Source: AP-15 sp963732095
GTDB taxonomy: Bacteria; Pseudomonadota; Alphaproteobacteria; ATCC43930; CGMCC-115725
Assembly: GCA_963732095.1 (NCBI GenBank)
Contig: CAVSZA010000040.1
Span: forward strand, 62,001-126,000
Length of the DNA stretch: 64,000 bases
Reading direction: 5' to 3'
This document shows, piece after piece, positions 61,630 through 64,000 of the stretch. Each line of letters opens with the position of its first letter. Within the stretch, counting starts at the first letter, position 1. The position numbers and the translations under genes were made by a program. The notes beneath the pieces are model-generated. The model worked only from the letters and a program-made list of their open reading frames with translations. It did not search any database and was not told the DNA's origin.

Positions 61630-61810
61630 GTTGGGGCTCCACTCATACGCGGTAAATGTCCACGAATATCGTCAGTCGCCGGGGTCAGGAAAAGTGGAGT
61701 GGCCACGCCAGCCAAGCGCCTCGACCGCAATGCGTAGCGCCCATTAACGGAGACCACTCATCGATACAGATCCCGAGTATGGGGCAATCTCCCCGTCGAG
61801 AGGATCGATC

Positions 61811-62353
61811 ATGGAATCTACACACCCGATGAGCACCGTTAAAGTTGCGACCGCGCCTGATCCAACGCTCAACGGCTTTTGGACCGAAGACTACCGCTGC
61901 AAAATATGCGGCGAGCATGCTGATGACTATTACATGATCCAACCCGAGCTATGGGAACAGATCATTGGCAAGCCTTACCATTACGGCTCTGGCTACGCGT
62001 GCCTTAGTTGCGTCGCGGAGCGGCTCTATCCCCGCCAACTGCGCAATGAGGACTTCAGCGATCCCGGTGGCAACGAAGATGAGAATAGCAAGCTCAATGA
62101 ACAGTGGATCGAGGGTAGGGATTTTCCCGGCTTTGCCGCGTACCGCATTACCTTTCCCGAAGGGGGTGGCGACACCGTGCGGATCACAGTTGACGAAGAT
62201 AATTGGGGTTGGCCGAATGATCAGTTGGACTTGTTAGACACACTGGAGGACGAGCGTTTCGGCTGGTTGTGGGAGTACGCCGCAAATCATGGCTTAAAGC
62301 TCCAGTGGCTTGATGATACGATCTATCAGCCGTGCCTTGAGGACGAGGCTTGA
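61811..62353 (+). CDS. Uncharacterised protein with a split zinc-ribbon-like motif
   Basis: 180 residues (ATG 61811; a second ATG at 61829). Residues 28-66 contain YRCKICGEHADDYYMIQPELWEQ and YACLSCVAERLYP, two C-x2-C pairs 35 residues apart that could bind zinc. The remainder is acidic with many Trp (DNWGWPNDQLDLLDTLEDERFGWLWEYAANHG). No family recognised. AG-rich sequence precedes the start (GAGAGGATCG). Confidence 0.6.
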   Translation: MESTHPMSTVKVATAPDPTLNGFWTEDYRCKICGEHADDYYMIQPELWEQIIGKPYHYGSGYACLSCVAERLYPRQLRNEDFSDPGGNEDENSKLNEQWIEGRDFPGFAAYRITFPEGGGDTVRITVDEDNWGWPNDQLDLLDTLEDERFGWLWEYAANHGLKLQWLDDTIYQPCLEDEA

Positions 62354-62472
62354 CGCGGTGGCTGGCACTGCGTCGCCTAAATAGAATGGGTTGAGACCAG
62401 CCAAGGCTGGGAGGGCGCTCCACTACTCGCCAGGAATTCCGCACATACCTACACGAGCGCCGGAAAGCCAAT

Positions 62473-62720
62473 TCATGCTGATCCCTCCGATGCCACTGGC
62501 ATTAGATCCAGTCCGTCGTAAGCCTCGGAAAAAAGATGCGGAAAAACCCAGCATGGGCTAATTCTCGCGCGAGATCTTCTGGTAGCCGACGTGACGCCTC
62601 GATGCGATTCGCGTTTCGCAAGAATCTGGGGCCGCAGCGTGCGGACGACCTCCAGCAGCGCAGCACCGGTCTCTGCTTCGGGCATGACCCCTCCGTCAAG
62701 GTCACGTTACTCTCGGTGTC
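62473..62720 (-). pseudogene. Acyl-CoA dehydrogenase N-terminal fragment
   Basis: Minus-strand frames combine to ALLEVVRTLRPQILA, then ANRIEASRRLPEDLARELAHAGFFRIF, then EAYDGLDLMPVAS, with two shifts. This is the first helix pair of an acyl-CoA dehydrogenase-like flavoprotein. The remaining 320 or so residues are absent. Confidence 0.55.
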
Positions 62721-62803
62721 GAATCCGCGTACGTCGTTCGGAACTCCAAATGCCACCTCGCCGTGAACTGCGCGGTCATTCCTCAGAAGGAGGGTCTAGC
62801 ACT

Positions 62804-63231
62804 TCAGCCTAATTTTTCGCCACCTTCACCCGAGGTTGTCGCCGTCTCCCTCGGGAGCACCATCTGAGTCTGGATCATCATTGCGGCAAGCTTTCCGTCC
62901 GGGCGGTATATCGAGGTTTTACGACGATCATGCGCCGACCGACATGGACCGGCACCGCAACGGCGGTCAGCCGCCCTGGCACGCAGGCGCGAAAAATATT
63001 CGTCTTCGATTCGATCGTGGTTGTCCGAAACCCAGGTGGAACGTTGAGCCCGGCCAATCTTCCGCCGAGATCATCGGCGAACGCCGCCAACGCACCGCCA
63101 TGCACATGGCCGCTGTTGTTGAGATGACGGTCATCGACATCGAGTTCGCCGACCAGCTTATCCTTGGCGGCGTCGGTAATGCGGATGCCGAAGTGTTCCG
63201 GCATACCGGAACGGGCGGGGGTCGAGGTCAT
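62804..63231 (-). pseudogene. PaaI-type hotdog thioesterase with C-terminal frameshift
   Basis: The ATG at 63231 opens a PaaI/YdiI-like hotdog domain: GHVHGGALAAFADDLGGRLA with the His-Gly-Gly active region, then TTTIESKTNIFRACVPGRLTAVAVPVHVGRRMIV. The annotated frame then stops at 62878, but a neighbouring frame continues IYRPDGKLAAMMIQTQMVL, the expected last strand, to 62804. One base near 62920 separates them. The protein might still fold partly. Confidence 0.7.
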
Positions 63232-63748
63232 CGCCGAGCACCAATTCGTGGCAGGAAACAGCGGACAATCTTACAGCAATGTGAACCGGCACCGGGTGGT
63301 TGATGGGCGCTGGGGTGGCCGTGCGGATTAGAGAAGCACGCTCCCGCCTGAAGGTTTGGCTAATCCGCTAGATCGGCGGGTCATAGCCCCTTCGTCGCTG
63401 GGGTCATCTTGGGACCAGGAAATGACACCCAGCGCATACCACCTCGCTCCTGCGGGGTTGGACAGACGCTTTTTTGACAGCGACATGCAATGGTTAATTC
63501 CGGCCCCTTGGAAGGGCCGTGCTCAGAGCTTGCCGACGCTGTTTTGCGTCCGGTAGCTGCCGTCGAATGTCCAGGCCGAAAGGCTAAGGGCGGCAGGGCG
63601 CTATCCATAGGCGGTCCTCGCAAACGCCCGGAATCGCGACCTCCGTCGATTCCCGACGCCGCTACAGTTTACGTGCAGGAATCGTCATTTCTTGGTCAGA
63701 AAGCCTTTTCCGTGCAAAGCTCCAGAGGGTGGGGAAGAGGGAACCTTC
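63232..63748. other. 517-bp stretch without a supported gene
   Basis: Both strands were inspected. Frames up to 126 codons exist (for example 63490-63870 plus) but they show no family motif and one overlaps the sensor gene starting at 63749 out of frame. I see no RNA gene or clear repeat. Confidence 0.4.
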
Positions 63749-64000
63749 ATGTGGCCGATGACGCGTATTTTGGGATGGCGACGCCCGCCAACCCTGATCC
63801 GCTGGCTTGCGGCATCCGTGATATTCGGCATCGCGCTTGCACTCCGGTTTACATTTGGTCCACTCCATGAGGCAGCGCGCTTCCTGATCTTCTATCCGGC
63901 TATAATCATTGCAGCCGTGTTGCTGGGATGGAAAGAGGCAATATTCGTCCTCGTTCTGTCACTGTCAGCCGGATGGTACTTCTTCCTGCCCCCCGGCATG
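63749..64000 (+). CDS. DUF4118 sensor kinase-like membrane protein, 3' end outside window
   Basis: The ATG at 63749 follows GAGGGA and the frame stays open to the last base (84 codons). It has an arginine-rich start, a helix (LAASVIFGIALALRFTF), then HEAARFLIFYPAIIIAAVLLGWKEAIFVLVLSLSAGWYFFLPPG, the signature of DUF4118 N-terminal membrane regions found in histidine kinases such as the HWE type. The catalytic part lies beyond the window. Confidence 0.7.
   Translation, partial: MWPMTRILGWRRPPTLIRWLAASVIFGIALALRFTFGPLHEAARFLIFYPAIIIAAVLLGWKEAIFVLVLSLSAGWYFFLPPGM

Noticed and set aside
63490..63870. Plus-strand frame of 126 codons near the right edge
   Set aside because: It overlaps, out of frame, a DUF4118 start with a good ribosome site, and has no motif of its own.

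Overview
The window is high-GC bacterial chromosome. It looks alphaproteobacterial, probably a soil member of Rhizobiales (Bradyrhizobiaceae-like) or Rhodospirillales. The grounds are the rpsM-rpsK-rpoA-rplQ cluster with an alphaproteobacterial RpoA, a MucR-type regulator remnant, many Tat-type leaders, GTG/TTG starts and dispersed palindromic repeats. This assignment is an inference. An unusually large share of genes is frameshifted or truncated, so either the genome is decaying or the assembly carries indel errors.

Layout. 0-7 kb: regulators (partial LysR, Ada/AraC-type, winged-helix, GAF-AraC) mixed with broken genes and an IS5 remnant. 7.1-10 kb: a minus-strand operon of a MOSC/ferredoxin-reductase fusion, a SnoaL-like protein and the DNA glycosylase Mpg. 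10-13 kb: an EmrAB-type efflux pair. 13-22.8 kb: a catabolic region with a RibD-like reductase, an FMN 2-hydroxyacid oxidase, a D-2-hydroxyacid dehydrogenase, an alpha/beta hydrolase, an N-acyl-D-amino-acid deacylase, a LigB-like dioxygenase, an Asp/Glu racemase-type enzyme, an HD-domain protein and a 4,5-dihydroxyphthalate-decarboxylase-like protein.

22.9-27 kb is a mobile patch: broken DUF5681 gene, PIN-like fragment, serine recombinase, AT-richer genes of unknown function and an ISNCY remnant. 27.1-31.4 kb holds a HiPIP, a Tat-type amidohydrolase, a heptad-repeat membrane protein and two tandem amidohydrolases, one frameshifted. 31.7-34.1 kb is the ribosomal/rpoA cluster, preceded by a TrpB2-like gene. 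35.8-41.6 kb is a five-gene peptide/nickel-type ABC importer whose last ATPase is frameshifted. 41.6-43.8 kb pairs an NCS2-type permease with a cysteine hydrolase.

44-45.7 kb is a run of gene fragments (cyclase, SulP, IS6). 46-47.6 kb has a TetR gene facing a small unannotated ORF and an MlaC/HpnM-like periplasmic protein. At 48.34 kb lies a 24-bp match to a tRNA-Glu 3' end, followed by a tyrosine integrase; by geometry a genomic island should run to the right. Everything after it (methyltransferase, acetyltransferase, SDR, PPK2, GFA protein, response regulator, CHASE3 hybrid kinase and several broken genes) may be island cargo. The last gene, a DUF4118-type sensor, runs off the right edge.
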